Positions 35,917 through 48,982 of a DNA stretch of 64,000 bases are shown in pieces. Under the pieces are notes generated by a model. The model was given only the letters and a program-made list of their open reading frames with translations. It had not been told where the DNA came from and searched no databases. This stretch comes from Hydractinia symbiolongicarpus. Lineage: Eukaryota > Cnidaria > Hydrozoa > Anthoathecata > Hydractiniidae. The position numbers and the translations under genes were made by a program. Where the stretch lies: positions 16,343,501-16,407,500 of the forward strand of contig NC_079881.1 of the NCBI RefSeq assembly GCF_029227915.1, read 5' to 3'. The first letter of the stretch is position 1; each line of letters opens with the position of its first letter.

Positions 35917-38900
35917 TTATTTCGTCAAAAGTTTTTTTCTTTGCTCAGCTAGTAATTGTTCTAAGTGCTCTGCCCGTTTCTCAGCAGCCTACAAAGTAAA
36001 AATAATATTCATAACAAATATAATATACAAAATATAATCTCCAAACAAACTATTCCACTTAAACAAGAATATATCAGGTAAGATGAGACAGCATTGGGGA
36101 AGGAAAAAGGAATATTAGCTTTCCAGAGATTAAAGATGGTATGGAAATTTTTTATTTTCCTTAAATAAATTTTTTTCACGACATTTGGCGAAACACAAAA
36201 TTGACCTTCCTAGCCACCATAATAAACCAAATACGAGAGCAAAGATGGCGGATGTACTTACCGTCATTTGCTGACGCAGCATTTGTGTGGTCTCTTCTTT
36301 TTTCGAGATGGCTTTCTTTACTCTAAGAGCAACAATTTCCGTTGAGGGGTTGAGACATAAAAAAACAGAAAGGTTGGTCTTGGTTATTGATGGGTTAAAA
36401 AACTTTTAATAGTTACGAGGAGATTTTCAATGTTCTTGTGAAACTATCCGTTGCAGTCTATACTAACCAATTAAACGTGCAGCTGTATAAAGAAACTGCT
36501 TGCTTTAGAAAATACGACTGGAGAAGAAAAATTTACATTTTATGGACGATAGTGATGGGTTAATAACTAAGATTTTTCGGTTTTCTTTAAATACTTTTTG
36601 TAAAAACTAACCGTTAAATTTTTCTTACCTTTTATGAACTTCTTCCATTTCATCTTCTTTATCTTTCGTGATTCGATCCACATCAAAGCGGTGACGTGCT
36701 TTTTCTTCGCTCAACTCGTTACGAAGCCGTTTCGATTCTTCTTCTAACGCGACTAACCTTCAAGATGTAACAAGTTGTAAATAACACCGCCATTATGCAA
36801 GAAGAAGGGTTTCACTAAAACCCACTTCCAAGAATTTTAATAGTAGCATAAAAACCAAGTTGTATAGCAAACTACAAACTGCAAACCACATAGTAACTTT
36901 GGTGCGTTTTTTCAAGCTGTACATTAAATAAATGCGTCACAACATTTATAGAGAAAATCTTCTTCAGGGGATCAAAACTTTTTTCAGATCTTTCATTCTT
37001 CATTTCGTGAAAACTTATCCCCTTAACGTAGATATAAACGTTAAACATGAATGGTAGTAGAGAAAGATACCCGTAGCAATTTTGGAGCTAAATCAAAATT
37101 TTGGCTTTAGCAACTAAAATGGAATGAAAAGTGGAGTTGCTTTACGAAACACAAATAAGTACAACTCTATTTTATGTTTAACCTCGTTATTGTTCGATAA
37201 GTGACTCCATAAACTCACCTGTCAGCGAACTCCTGTCGAATGATATCACTAACTTTTCCCCTCTCCTCTTGTAAGCGATCTGTTAATTTCTTCATGTCTA
37301 TAACCTCTTGCTCCTTCTGCTTTGCTTCACTCTTTAAACGAATGCAAGTGTTCTCCATGTCTTCAACACGCTCCTTCATAGTGCTGCATTTTTCTTGAAG
37401 ATTTTGTTCGGAAAGCTCGAGTTCTTTTATTTCGTTTCCGTACTTATCTCGTATTCGTCTAAAATATCGATAAATTAATAAATCAATATTTGTTTTTTTT
37501 TTTAAAAAAAAACAACAAGGTAGAATCGTGGAAGATAAGTTCAACATAAAGATCAAACATGAAGAATGTCATATCATATAAACTTAAAGGAGGATTTTCA
37601 CGAAGCGAATTGAACGGCGAATTCGACGGCGAATTGTATCTGACCATGCGCAGTTTTGTTTGTTTTGATCGCCGTTCAATTCGCTTCGTGAAAATCCCCC
37701 TTAAGACTAAGTACATTCGTTAAACTTACAACAGAGGCTTTTCTGATGCAGATTTATTCTCTAAACACTCAGGTATTCTCTGTTTTCCCATGTCACCATG
37801 ACGCTATGTGCAGGCCAGGTCAAATAAAAGAGCAGCCAATTTGTTTATGAAATAAGAGAGCAACCAATTTGTTTATGAAATAAGAGAGCAACCAATTTGT
37901 TTATGAAATAAGAGAGCAGCCAATTTGTTTGTGAAATGAGAGAGCAGCTAACTTGTTTGTGAAATAAGAGAGCAGCCAATTTGTTTGTGAAATAAGAGAG
38001 CAGCCAATTTGTTTGTGAAATAAGAGAGCAGCTAATTTGTTTGTGAAATAAGAGAGCAGCCAATTTGTTTGTGAAATAAGAGAGCAGCCAATTTGTTTGT
38101 GAAATAAGAGAGCAGTCAATTTGTTTGTGAAATAAGAGAGCAGCCAATTTGTTTGTGAAATAAGAGAGCAGCCAATTTGTTTGTGAAATAAGAGAGCAGC
38201 CAATTTGTTTGTGAAATAAGAGAGCAGCCAATTTGTTTGTGAAATGAGAGAGCAGCCAATTTGTTTGTGAAATCAGAGAGCAGCCAATTTGTTTGTGAAA
38301 TAAGAGAGCAGTTAATTTGTTTGTGAAATAAGAGAGCAGCTAATTTGTTTGTGAAATAAGAGAGCAGCCAATTTGTTTGTGAAATAAGAGAGCAGTTAAT
38401 TTGTTTGTGAAATAAGAGAGCAGCTAATTTGTTTGTGAAATAAGAGAGCAGCTAATTTGTTTGTGAAATAAGAGAGCAGCTAACTTGTTTGTGAAATAAG
38501 AGAGCAGCTAATTTGTTTGTGAAATAAGAGAGCAGCTAACTTGTTTGTGAAATAAGAGAGCAGCCAATTTGTTTGTGAAATGAGAGAGCAGCCAATTTGT
38601 TTGTGAAATGAGAGAGCAGCCAATTTGTTTGTGAAATCAGAGAGCAGCCAATTTGTTTGTGAAATGAGAGAGCAGCTAATTTGTTTGTGAAATGAGAGAG
38701 CAGCTAACTTGTTTGTGAAATAAGAGAGCAGCCAATTTGTTTGTGAAATAAGAGAGCAGTTAATTTGTTTGTGAAATAAGAGAGCAGCCAATTTGTTTGT
38801 GAAATAAGAGAGCAGCTAATTTGTTTGTGAAATAAGAGAGCAGCCAATTTGTTTGTGAAATAAGAGAGCAGCTAACTTGTTTGTGAAATAAGAGAGCAGA

Positions 38901-41900
38901 CAATTTGTTTGTGAAATGAGAGAGCAGCCAATTTGTTTGTGAAATAAGAGAGCAGACAATTTTTTTGTGAAATGAGAGAGCAGCGAACTTGTTTGTGAAA
39001 TAAGAGAGCAGACAATTTGTTTGTGAAATAAGAGAGCAGCCAATTTGTTTGTGAAATAAGAGAGCAGCCAATTTGTTTGTGAAATAAGAGAGCAGCCAAT
39101 TTGTTTGTGAAATAAGAGAGCAGCCAATTTGTTTGTGAAATGAGAGAGCAGCCAATTTGTATGTGAAATAAGAGAGCAGTCAATTTGTTTGTGAAATAAG
39201 AGACCAGTTAATTTGTTTGTGAAATAAGAGAGCAGCTAACTTGTTTGTGAAATAAGAGAGCAGTCAATTTGTTTGTGAAATAAGAGAGCAGCCAATTTGT
39301 TTATGAAATGAGAGAGCAGCTAACTTGTTTGTGAAATAAGAGCGCAACCAATTTGTTTGACAAACAAAAGAGCAGCCACCTTGTTTATGAAATGAGACAA
39401 CAGCCATCTTAGTTGCAATTCAACTTACTTGATTCTATTTTCAGCAGCGCGTTCAGCCTCCTCTCTGTTGACAGCAGTTTCTTGTTCGAGACGTGCAATC
39501 ACCATTTCGATTTCTTTATCACGTGCGTCTAGCACATCCTCCTTCAATTGTCGTTCTTTAGAAAGAAGTTGAGTCTCCTGTTTTTTCATGTAATTCTCAA
39601 TCCATTGTTCTTTTTCAATGTCAATTTGTTCTTTATAGTTTTTCATATCGACCTATAAAATTTCATACTCGATATATTATTATAAAATTTTGTACTATCT
39701 TTTATAAGGTCACATGTATTTTAAATTACGACACCCGTCTAAAAACATAACATCCATGCACACACTCACCTCGTGATTTTTTTGTAACTCTTTTAATTTT
39801 CTTTCGTGGTCTTCTAAAGCTGCGGTGAGTGTTTGCTTCGCAGAAGCTTCGTAAGCGTTTCTTCTATCGTCGAACTCTTTTTTCATTTGGATAGTTTGTT
39901 CAGCACACCTTTCTTTTTCTTCTTCAATTTCATTGTATAAACGGCGACGTTGTTGTTGGTATGATTCTTCTTCCTCACGAAGCTGGGTTTCAAATCTAAA
40001 AAACAACGAAAAAAAATATTTAAAAGTTATAATACACCTTTCTCGAATTAGTACCACCCATAGTCAGTGCCACCCGTAGTTAGTTCATGAAATTTTTAAT
40101 AAGACGTGATTTCGTTTACTTCATATAATTCATAAACACTGACGTAGGTAGCCATTATGAATAGCCTAAGCATGTGGCCTTAAGTGTAAAAACGCCAAAG
40201 AAATACAAAGATTTATACAAAGTTAACTTAAAAGCAAACCTTTGCCTAGCATTGTCTCTTTCTTTTCGTACAGCTATTTCTTTCTCTTTTTCAAGTTGAC
40301 TTCGAACATCTTCAATTTGTTGAATATATTTCCGCCCAACCCTTTCATCTGCTTCGAGCACTTCTCCCTACAAAACAAAGTCTACTTGTAAATTCATAAC
40401 TTTTTTGTTCTGTGATATTGTATTTAAAGTTAAATGAAGGTCTTACAAATTTCCAATTCATGAAGCCCTGTTTCCAATAAGCCCCCGCCATTCTTATAAT
40501 AACCCTACCCCCCAAAACATTTCTAACAAATAATCATTTGTGGGCTTAATCGAGCATATGTTTTTCTTTCTAAAAGACATTGTGTTATTATTCAAAAAAT
40601 TATGAATCTTTAGGGACTAGCTGATTTTAAAGAAGTTTTTATCAATAAGGCTAGTAAGATCTAAATGCGGAAATCCTCCAAAGAAAATGATCGGCAAAAA
40701 TTCTATCAGTAAATCACGTGTGCAAAACATATGCTAGGCCGAACATAAACATACGAAAATAGTGATTGAACACGCTGCAGAGAATTACACTTTTTTTAAA
40801 AACAACATGTCAACCTGTTTCATGGCTTTTATCTTTTTGATTTCAGCTTTATGTTTTGCAATTAATTTTTGAATATCTGGCTCCAAGCCTTTGACAGTCA
40901 TTTCTTTGATTTCTTGTGTTTTCTCATGTATCCACTTCTCCCGACGCAATTTCTCAGCAGCCTCTCCCACTTCTTTTTGTTTCTTCAGTTCAACAGCATG
41001 ACTATATGAGAAATCAAAAATTTACAATTTTTTTACAAGTTTTTTTCATGGGGAATGGGGTTATATGAGACTTGTAGCACGTTGGTTTTAATCTCCCGTT
41101 ATCCAACACGTGTTATAGGCTAGCAAATATGACAATTTTGAAAGCTTTCTTTACGTTGAATTAAACTCATGATACTTTTAGAATAATATGCGAATAATTT
41201 TTTTGCTTATTTATTTAGGTGATTGGCTGTTAGCCGGTTCCTTCTTACGTATAACAACCAATTAGCGTCTTTTTCCCATGACAGAAAAGTAAACATTTAG
41301 GTTAGAATTTTCTTGCACAAAAAGTTCTCACTTTTCTGTAAGTTGCTTTATTTTTGTTGAGTACTTTTGATCAATGTCTTTAAGTTTGGATACTAAATCT
41401 TCACATCGCTGTGTCAGCACTTTTTTGTCATCTATAAGTTGGTCAATGAAGGATAAATGTCTTTGTATGGTGGCTTCATATTCTTTCCGCTGCAGCGATA
41501 GCTGTTGCTTGTGTTCCTTATCCATTTCGCGCAGTTGCATTGTCGTAAATTCTTTCTGTTGGCCCTGCAGTTAACAAGAAATAAACAAAGTAGAAAACCT
41601 TGAAATACTTGATTATTTACCTTTCAAAATCATGTATTAAAAACACATGGTTATATTTTTTTATTAACATTTTTTTAGCTTTGTATATTATTACCAGGAA
41701 ATGTTTCCAAGATAATTGCCTGCATACGATCTTACAACACCTGCGCGAAGTGCGCATTATAAGAATGTTAAAACGTAAATAAACACGTAAAAAGAACAAG
41801 CGGTGAGAGAAAGAGATCTACACAAAAGAAGTAAGTGTTAGTGTAAAGTTAACCTGCTGCTACAAATTAATGTTGTGCTTATAATAGTGTAGGAAAGACT

Positions 41901-44900
41901 AGCTGTATGAAAGAATCCACTGTGAAGGATCCAATAACAGTTTAATATCAAGTATAGCAATACACATCGTAAACTTACCATGGCTTTTTTCATCATGTCA
42001 ACAGTTCGCTTATTCTCATCTATTTCCAACCTTTGTGCAGTGATGGCATTACTGATGTCTGATGCAACCTGTGAAGCAGAATCTATCACAGAATCTCGTT
42101 GAGCACTCACTTCTTCATGGGGTATGTTCTTTGATTGATACAACACTTTTGATTGCTAAAAGTTAATTGTAGTTGTTACACACAATGCATTGTTATGAAA
42201 TTATACAGGACGCGGAATTTAAAGATATCGAAAATTCCTCTAAAAGTAACAAGCGGATATTTTTACCTAGCCTCTATTATAATAGCCGTATTCCGTCTGT
42301 CTGTCTGTGCGCGGACCCCTTTTTAATACTTGGGGAGAACTTTTCATGACAACCTAGTACAAAGCGTTTATGCCGGACACACATTCTTTAAGTATAAATT
42401 TATCTCGGCAGTAGGGGTGGGAAGGGGGGGGGATATATACCAGAAAGTGTATGGTTATTATGCTAGCCATAAAAGTTACAGGGTAAAACGGAACAACTTA
42501 CGCTTAGCACTTCACTTCGTACATCATCTTCCACCTTTTCCACTTCATCCAGAAAACTCATAATAGTCTTTAGCTTGTCTTCTGATAACAAGGATCCAGG
42601 CATCGGTTTCTCTTCACTCATTGGAAGAGCATGTACTTCTTCTGTGGACAAAGAATCTTTATTTCTTCTTCCTGGATTTCCTGAAAATAAATTTACAAAA
42701 ATGATTTATCAAACCATTTACATGAAGTTTAATTTCGTAGGCAATACAAAAAAATATTGTAAAATGGTTATGATCAAAATAAAACTTATTTCGCTATTGG
42801 TTTTATTATAAAATGACCAAAATGAAATGAAAACACATACCTACAAAGTTTGTACATGTTTAAAATCTCATTTTGAGGTAACTTTAGACTTAAAGCATAT
42901 CGAATTGTGATGCATGTAAAAGCAAAAAAACGAATGTACTCATAATTTCACTGTCATTTTTTTATGTCGTCATATTTATATGTTACAAGGTTCTAAAACT
43001 TTAAAACACCCAAGGTAAATGCAGACATTCCCGTCTAAGTAATTTCTTTATAGTGTTAACTGGTGGAAAAATGCACAAAATATAGATGCAGGGTATATGT
43101 ATGATGGGTGAAGATCTAAAGAACTGGTGAATCTGCAGATTTTTTCACTGACTAAGGATAAGTTTATTATATTTACATACATAATTACAAATACAAGAAA
43201 ATCTATAAAGATAAAGATACAAAGTTTTTTTATATCAACTGATAATACTTGAGAACCACAAAAAACCTGTGCTATAATTACCTAAAGGAATTAATTTTTC
43301 AGAAAATGTTTGTGAGAAATATTTGAAAATAAAATTTGGTAATTCCTAATATTTCGTGAATTTCTTAAAAAAAAGAATTTGATGGCTTTTTTAAGGGCTA
43401 TCAGTAGAAAACATAAAATATAAACTACTGAAGTTAAAATTCACAAAATATATAATATGTAGCTCTAGATTTCTATATTTCTATATTTTTTTGAAATTGA
43501 TAAAATTAATTTCCTTAAGGTAATTTGTGTCTCTTAAACTGATGGAAATGAAACTGCGTACCCCACAATTCAACAGATGACGATTGTGTAAATCCAATCG
43601 GCTCATCTTCAAGTTCTTTTAGCGTGTTCAATAAGTCATTGAATGTTGTTTTGCCGCTTTTAACATCAGCTGTTACCACCGTAGATTCGTCTTCAGAGTG
43701 ACTGTCGATTTTGGAGTCAGCATCTAAAAACCTGGGACTATTGCTGCCTCTGCTGGATGACTAAAACAGATACAAGATTAAAATATTTTTTTACAATTTT
43801 GATTCCAATATATCTTAAGTAAACACCACAAGCATTCACACTGTATCAAGATATATGTAGAAGATTTATTTTGTTCTAAAAAACTTTTTAAAAATTTCTT
43901 GTTCCAAACAACGCTATGTGTTTCGCCTGTTTCGAGAAAGTTGGCTAAAAAATAAAATATTCGTAAGTAAAACATTAAGACGCATGCAAAAAATAAAACA
44001 TGAGCTACCTTAAACTAATTTGTTTTTAAGAAAACAAGTACTGTTCAAACTACTCCATTTGCATGAAAATCCAAAATGATTATCTCTATTCAAGAACATT
44101 TTCACGTTTTTCACTGCAGTAAAAGAATAAACAAGAAGACCGGCAAATACAAAATTTCATTTTCACAATTATTATTCCGCTGTTTTTAGAGTAAGCTAAA
44201 AAAGTTGCTTGTCAAAAATTCTGACTAAAAGGTTTTTTTTTTTAAGTAAATTTCCAGTACATGCTTTTTCCTGAAGATTTTTGCACCTGTGCAGAAAAAA
44301 GCACATGTCAAGTGTTCTAGGTGTGCTACAACTATGCTATCAGTAGCTAGCCTTAACTAATTTGCATGTTAGTGGAAGTATGTGTGTTATCACATGCCTC
44401 TCCTGAAAAACCCTGCAGTACACTCTATAGCACAACAAATGCGTAAACACTTGTTTTCTATACACATCTATATCATTTAGCAAAATAAAAAAATTTCACC
44501 TCAAATATTTCATCAACCTTTCTTGCAACACTGCTAGCTGTATCAGGTCGAATCTCCTTTTGTTTAGTTTTCTTATGAATTTCATTCAAAGGTTGTTCAA
44601 CAGGTTTCTGTTTTGAATTCTTTGTTGTAGATGTAACTTTTCCATTAGATTGCATGAATTTCTATCACATCATATTGTAAAAAATATCAATATTATTATA
44701 AAACAAAAACTGAGGACATTACCAGAGCATATTGACCCATATAGTATTTCTCGAGCTTGTGAGGCCTCACTGGAAAATAAAAATTGGGTTGTGCAATAAT
44801 CGATTGCCTTCAAACCAATCACACTGCTTGATTTGATTATTTTTACTTACTTCCTGCTCACTCACTCAATAAATTTTCTTGATATGTGTAGGAATGTATA

Positions 44901-47900
44901 AGAAGCATAAACAATATCATAGTTATTTTTGGGTAATAAAATTCTATACACAGAAAAGTTTAACTGAACACACAAACACCAAAAATCACACTTCAAAAAA
45001 ACAAAACAAATAAGCAGTACCACTGGTTTATCTTTTTTTTTTCTTGACTGTGACTCCCTCTTATTATGCATTTCATCAATAATTTTTTGTCTCGCCAATC
45101 TTGCTTTTTCTTCTTTTTTTGACATTTCTTCAAATTCTTCCACTTGTTTTTCATATTCCTATAAAGATACAATGTGTGGGCTCACATAGTTACATTACAA
45201 AAGATTAATTCTAGCTTACCTTTTTTCTTTCCAAAGTTAATTTAAATTCCATTTCTTTTCGCTTGTTTTCCATCATTCTTTGCATAGCAGCTGCACCAGC
45301 TGTTTTCCGTATCCGTATTTTTCTCCACCATAACTGTATACAAGCAGCAGCCAACTCCCTTTTTCTATCCATAAATTTTTTATTTTCGCCTTGTGATTTT
45401 TGTGATTTTTCGTAAGTAGTTTTTTTTACATTTCCGTTTAGCAAAAGATAATCTTTCTTCTTTAAATTTTCAGAAATTACATTCGTACGAGCTTTAGAAG
45501 TGATGTTTTGTTGTAAAGAAGATCTTGAAGAATTTTTATTCACATTTTTAGAGCTACCAACACTCGAATTGCTGGTTTTTGAACTTATGGAGGATGTCTT
45601 TTTAAGTGTGCTTTTTTTGGTTATAGGCTTGCCGCCCCAACTTCTTATAACTGTTTCATCATCGTCATCCAATTGCTCTAGATTTACATCATTGTTTACC
45701 TCTTTTTGCCTTGCATATGGAAATGGCTTAATATTGACTGTGCTAGTTGCACTACTTTCCTCACTTCGATACGTATCCCATGTATTATCAGTTTTGGAAG
45801 TATCCTGCGGAAATGTGTCATTAGTTCGTGCAGTATCCACCGATAAGTATTCAAATAAACTCTTTTTGTGTATTTCTCCTGTATTTTTATTGTGAGGAGG
45901 ACTGGTTTCTTTATCACGAAAGTCTAAAAAATCATCTAGTGATGGTCTTGTTGGTAGGTTGTATGTGTCAATGGTAGAAGCTTCACTTCTTGGCTAAAAT
46001 AAAAACACTATGATTAGAAATATAATATGCACAAAGCAAAATGATGGAGAATTTGTATACAGCATAAAATTGAGTCACTTCCAACCTTTCAACTTAAATA
46101 AATTTTTTAGTTACATAAACTTCAGTGACGAGAGAATTGAACACTGACAGAGTTTCTCAAGTACCAAATTTCTTGAGGATGTATGTACGTTGTATGTTAA
46201 AAATATAACCTTAAGTGCCTATACTTTCAGAATTTTTTTGGAAAAATGTAGACATTATGCAGATGGAAAATAAAATTCTTCTTAGAATAGATACACATAT
46301 TTAGAACATAATATAGATAATAACTTTAATTTAACGGGTACTTCTTGTTAGATTGAGATAAGTCTGACAACAAAAGACGCCATTATACCATGACTCACTT
46401 TTAAAAAAACAGGAGCTCTTAAAAATTTTCAGCTACAAGAACTCATTAAGAATTTATTATAGTATATAGGAACAATAGTGCATATGTGATAAATATCTGT
46501 ATTAGTAATCCAGCACATTATCTTCCCGATTGCTTACTTGTACCAATAATTTCTTATAGCTACATAATCTCCTTTTTAAGCTTTAGAGTTCTACAAATTC
46601 TAAAAGATACAAAAACTTCTTGACAAACGTATGTGATTAGCTGTCCATTCCACTAAATTTGTGATACATTTTGTAAACTTCTTATTAACTTCCAAGATTT
46701 CCAAGACAACTAAAAGTTTTGTTTCGTTTTTTTCAGAATTATAATTTCTTTTATTGCATGGTCCTTAATGTAGTAAAATGTTGTGGCATTTAGAAAGTTT
46801 TGATACAAGCTACACAGGTTACATTAATCTCAGCTAAAACCATATAAGATGATGTAAATAAAAAAATTAAAGGATGATAAAATAAAGGAAAGTGTACTGT
46901 AATTTGTTGATTCAAATTTGGGAGTTTTCGAAAAAAAAGTGGATTAGTCTGTTACATGAAAGATTAAATTTCACAGTAAAAATGTACTTAAAAAAATTAC
47001 TTATTTACACAAAGATGATGACGCCTGTTTTTTTATAATTTAGTGGCAATGTAAATCCACAAGAAATGAATTTCTGGTTATGGACATTGAATTTAAAAAA
47101 AAAATTAAAACCAACAACTTTAAATTAATATCTCAAAAATTCTATGAGGTGTACTGCTATGCACCAAGTCAAAAAACTGAACTTTTGGTGGAACAGAAAT
47201 GCACTGCGCATGCAAAGAAATAATTCAAACCCTGGGAGTTTGTGTGAATAATGAATTAAAGTTGCACTTACAGTATCTTCTATTGATGGTTTCAAAGACC
47301 AAGCAGGCCTTCGTGCAGACTTTTTACCCTTTTGGCTGAAAAAAATAAATAAACAAGTAAGATAAATACATTGAGTGGTTTATGCTTGCTTTCACATACA
47401 TACTTATTGCTAACTTTAACCCTAAAATTTAAATTAACAAAAAGGTATAGTATCTTTTAGTTTTATCCTTACTTAAAATCTGGCTATATGGTATTGTCAG
47501 AATCAGTAAAAAACAAACCCGTCTGTATATGATACATTAAATGATTGCGTTAACTGTGGTTTAGGATTCCTCAAGTTATCTTGACTACTTGTAACAGTTC
47601 TTCCACTGTTGCCTAAATATAAATAATAATAACTTGAGAGGTTTCCCAACTAAACAATACATTATATTCGAAGGAGCAAATTTTAGAAGATGCTTTTTAG
47701 GGAAAATATTTTGACACATTTTGACACACATTTCTTTCATTCTCTTTCACATTTCTTCATTTTTCTCTGTCTTCAATTGTGTGCTAAGGACTGGAGGTCA
47801 GTGAACACATATACCCTCATTTACAAACAAGCACCATATTTCCAATCTTCATAAAATTGTAAAATTTAACACAAATGATCTTAATTAGTTTTTTTGTAAG

Positions 47901-48638
47901 CCCAATTTTTTATATAAAAAAAGTTGAGACAAAAACATTAGCACTTTGCGTCAACTACAAACTTTCTTTACATAAAAAATAAATCCATTTTTATCAAAAT
48001 AAATTTGATATATCCCAGCAAAAAAATGCCATGCATACAGTGCATACAGTTGGAATAAGGCCTTCTGGGACACGAGGTGGCACTGTATAGTTGTTTAAAA
48101 AATTATTAATAATAAAAAGCGAAGTTTTCAAGGAATAAAGTGATTTTTTAGAGATTTTATAATTCTTGTCAACCAAACAACACAAAACTACAACTGAAAA
48201 CTGATTACATTGGATTCCCCTTAAAAATTTTAGACAATTCCTATCAAATTATAATCACAAATAAAGAATATACCTCTCACAGTTTTCTTATTTTTATTCA
48301 TCTCCATTGGTGAAACTGATAAAATGTCAGAGACACTAGAACTCTGAAACAACAAAAATAAGTGTAGTTTGAACAATTTTTACTAATTAAAATCTTGCCA
48401 TTATAGAAACCACTGTGTACAAAAAAGTTTTCTATCCCGATGAATTCTATCTTCAAATCACAAGATTTATGGCAAGTGCAAACGTAAAATACCAAACAAT
48501 TTTATTAACCTAATTAATTCTTACAGTAGATCTTGCTGATAGTTTTCCATTAGATTTCGTTGTACTTCCCTTCCTCTTTACATTAGGAGAAGCACTTCTC
48601 AGATTCCCTCCAGAAGAACTTCTTCTTAAAGATGACAT
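35917..48638 (-). CDS. CEP131: Centrosomal protein CEP131 (AZI1), complete, 19 exons, 1156 aa
   Basis: Minus-strand exons in coding order: 48525-48638, 48274-48343, 47519-47612, 47272-47335, 45220-45993, 45021-45158, 44500-44661, 43562-43760, 42502-42680, 41979-42155, 41332-41564, 40815-41001, 40240-40367, 39770-39995, 39429-39652, 37219-37458, 36629-36757, 36262-36322, 35917-35988. The sum is 3471 nt with all phases matching; human CEP131 has 1083 aa. Start MSSLRRSSSGGNLRSASP; an IQ motif near residue 326 (AAACIQLWWRKIRIRK); KTIMSFLDEVEK; then a long coiled coil with family signatures EATIQRHLSFIDQLIDDKK, LRREKWIHEK and GLEPDIQKLIAKHKAE, KEIEMVIARLE, IRQEFADRL, ending RAEHLEQLLAEQRKKLLTK. 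CEP131 sits in centriolar satellites and cilia bases and is needed for ciliogenesis. The intron at 37459-39428 is a minisatellite. Family assignment is firm; exon 7 neighbourhood is the least certain part. Confidence 0.95.
37584..37704. mobile_element. TTAA-flanked MITE, short copy (121 bp)
   Basis: TTAA at both ends (37584-37587 and 37701-37704). Arms aaaggaggattttcacgaag / cttcgtgaaaatccccctta continue inward as cgaattgaacggcgaatt. The core shares gaattgtatctgaccatgcg with the copy at 21347-21664, of which it looks like an internally deleted form. It lies in the same CEP131 intron as the 28-bp minisatellite. Confidence 0.85.
37822..39411. repeat. Large minisatellite, 28-bp unit, about 57 copies
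   Basis: Unit gagagcagccaatttgtttg then tgaaataa, tandem without spacers, with sub-variants (gctaatttg, gctaacttg, gtcaatttg, gacaatttg). It makes up most of the 1970-base CEP131 intron and comes within about 17 bases of the splice donor at 39428. Open reading frames in it arise from the repeat and are not genes. Confidence 0.97.
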
Positions 48639-48817
48639 TTTTAATCACCAAATGCATCCATAAATCAGAGAATTGTTTTTTCTTTATACCTAAGCATAAA
48701 TTTGGACTATAATATTTTGGTATAAAATTAAAAAAAAAAACAATCTACTATGATGATAAACAAGTTTGCTTTGAGCAGCAAAATTTGTTGCTATACCTTC
48801 CTACTTATGATGACTGG

Positions 48818-48982
48818 CCAAATGCATGATAATGAAAACAAAATATAAGATACCTCTTCAAATGCATGATAATGAAGATAAAATATAGGATACCTCTTCA
48901 AATGCACGATAATGAAGATAAGGATAGGATACCTCTTCAAATGCACGATAATGAAGATAAAATATAGGATACCTCTTCAAGT
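48818..48982. repeat. Tandem repeat, ~40-bp unit, 4 copies, upstream of CEP131
   Basis: Each unit reads aaatgcatgataatgaagat then aaaatataggatacctcttc; the third copy is shorter. The array lies 180-345 bases upstream of the CEP131 ATG, inside the likely promoter or 5' UTR. Confidence 0.85.

Noticed and set aside
37845-39183. Minus-strand open frames of 100-130 codons with repeated HKQIGCSLISQTNWLLSYFTN
   Set aside because: A product of the 28-bp minisatellite inside a CEP131 intron, not a gene.
37822-39411. Resemblance to a CRISPR array (28-bp direct repeats)
   Set aside because: Repeats are tandem with no spacers, and the setting is an animal intron without cas genes.
44723-44769. A possible 47-base CEP131 micro-exon with AG and GT borders
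   Set aside because: Both neighbouring exons are phase 0; inclusion would open with TGA and break frame. The gene is exactly in frame without it. It could at most be a poison exon.
45500-45895. 131-codon plus-strand open frame
   Set aside because: Antisense shadow of the large CEP131 exon 45220-45993.
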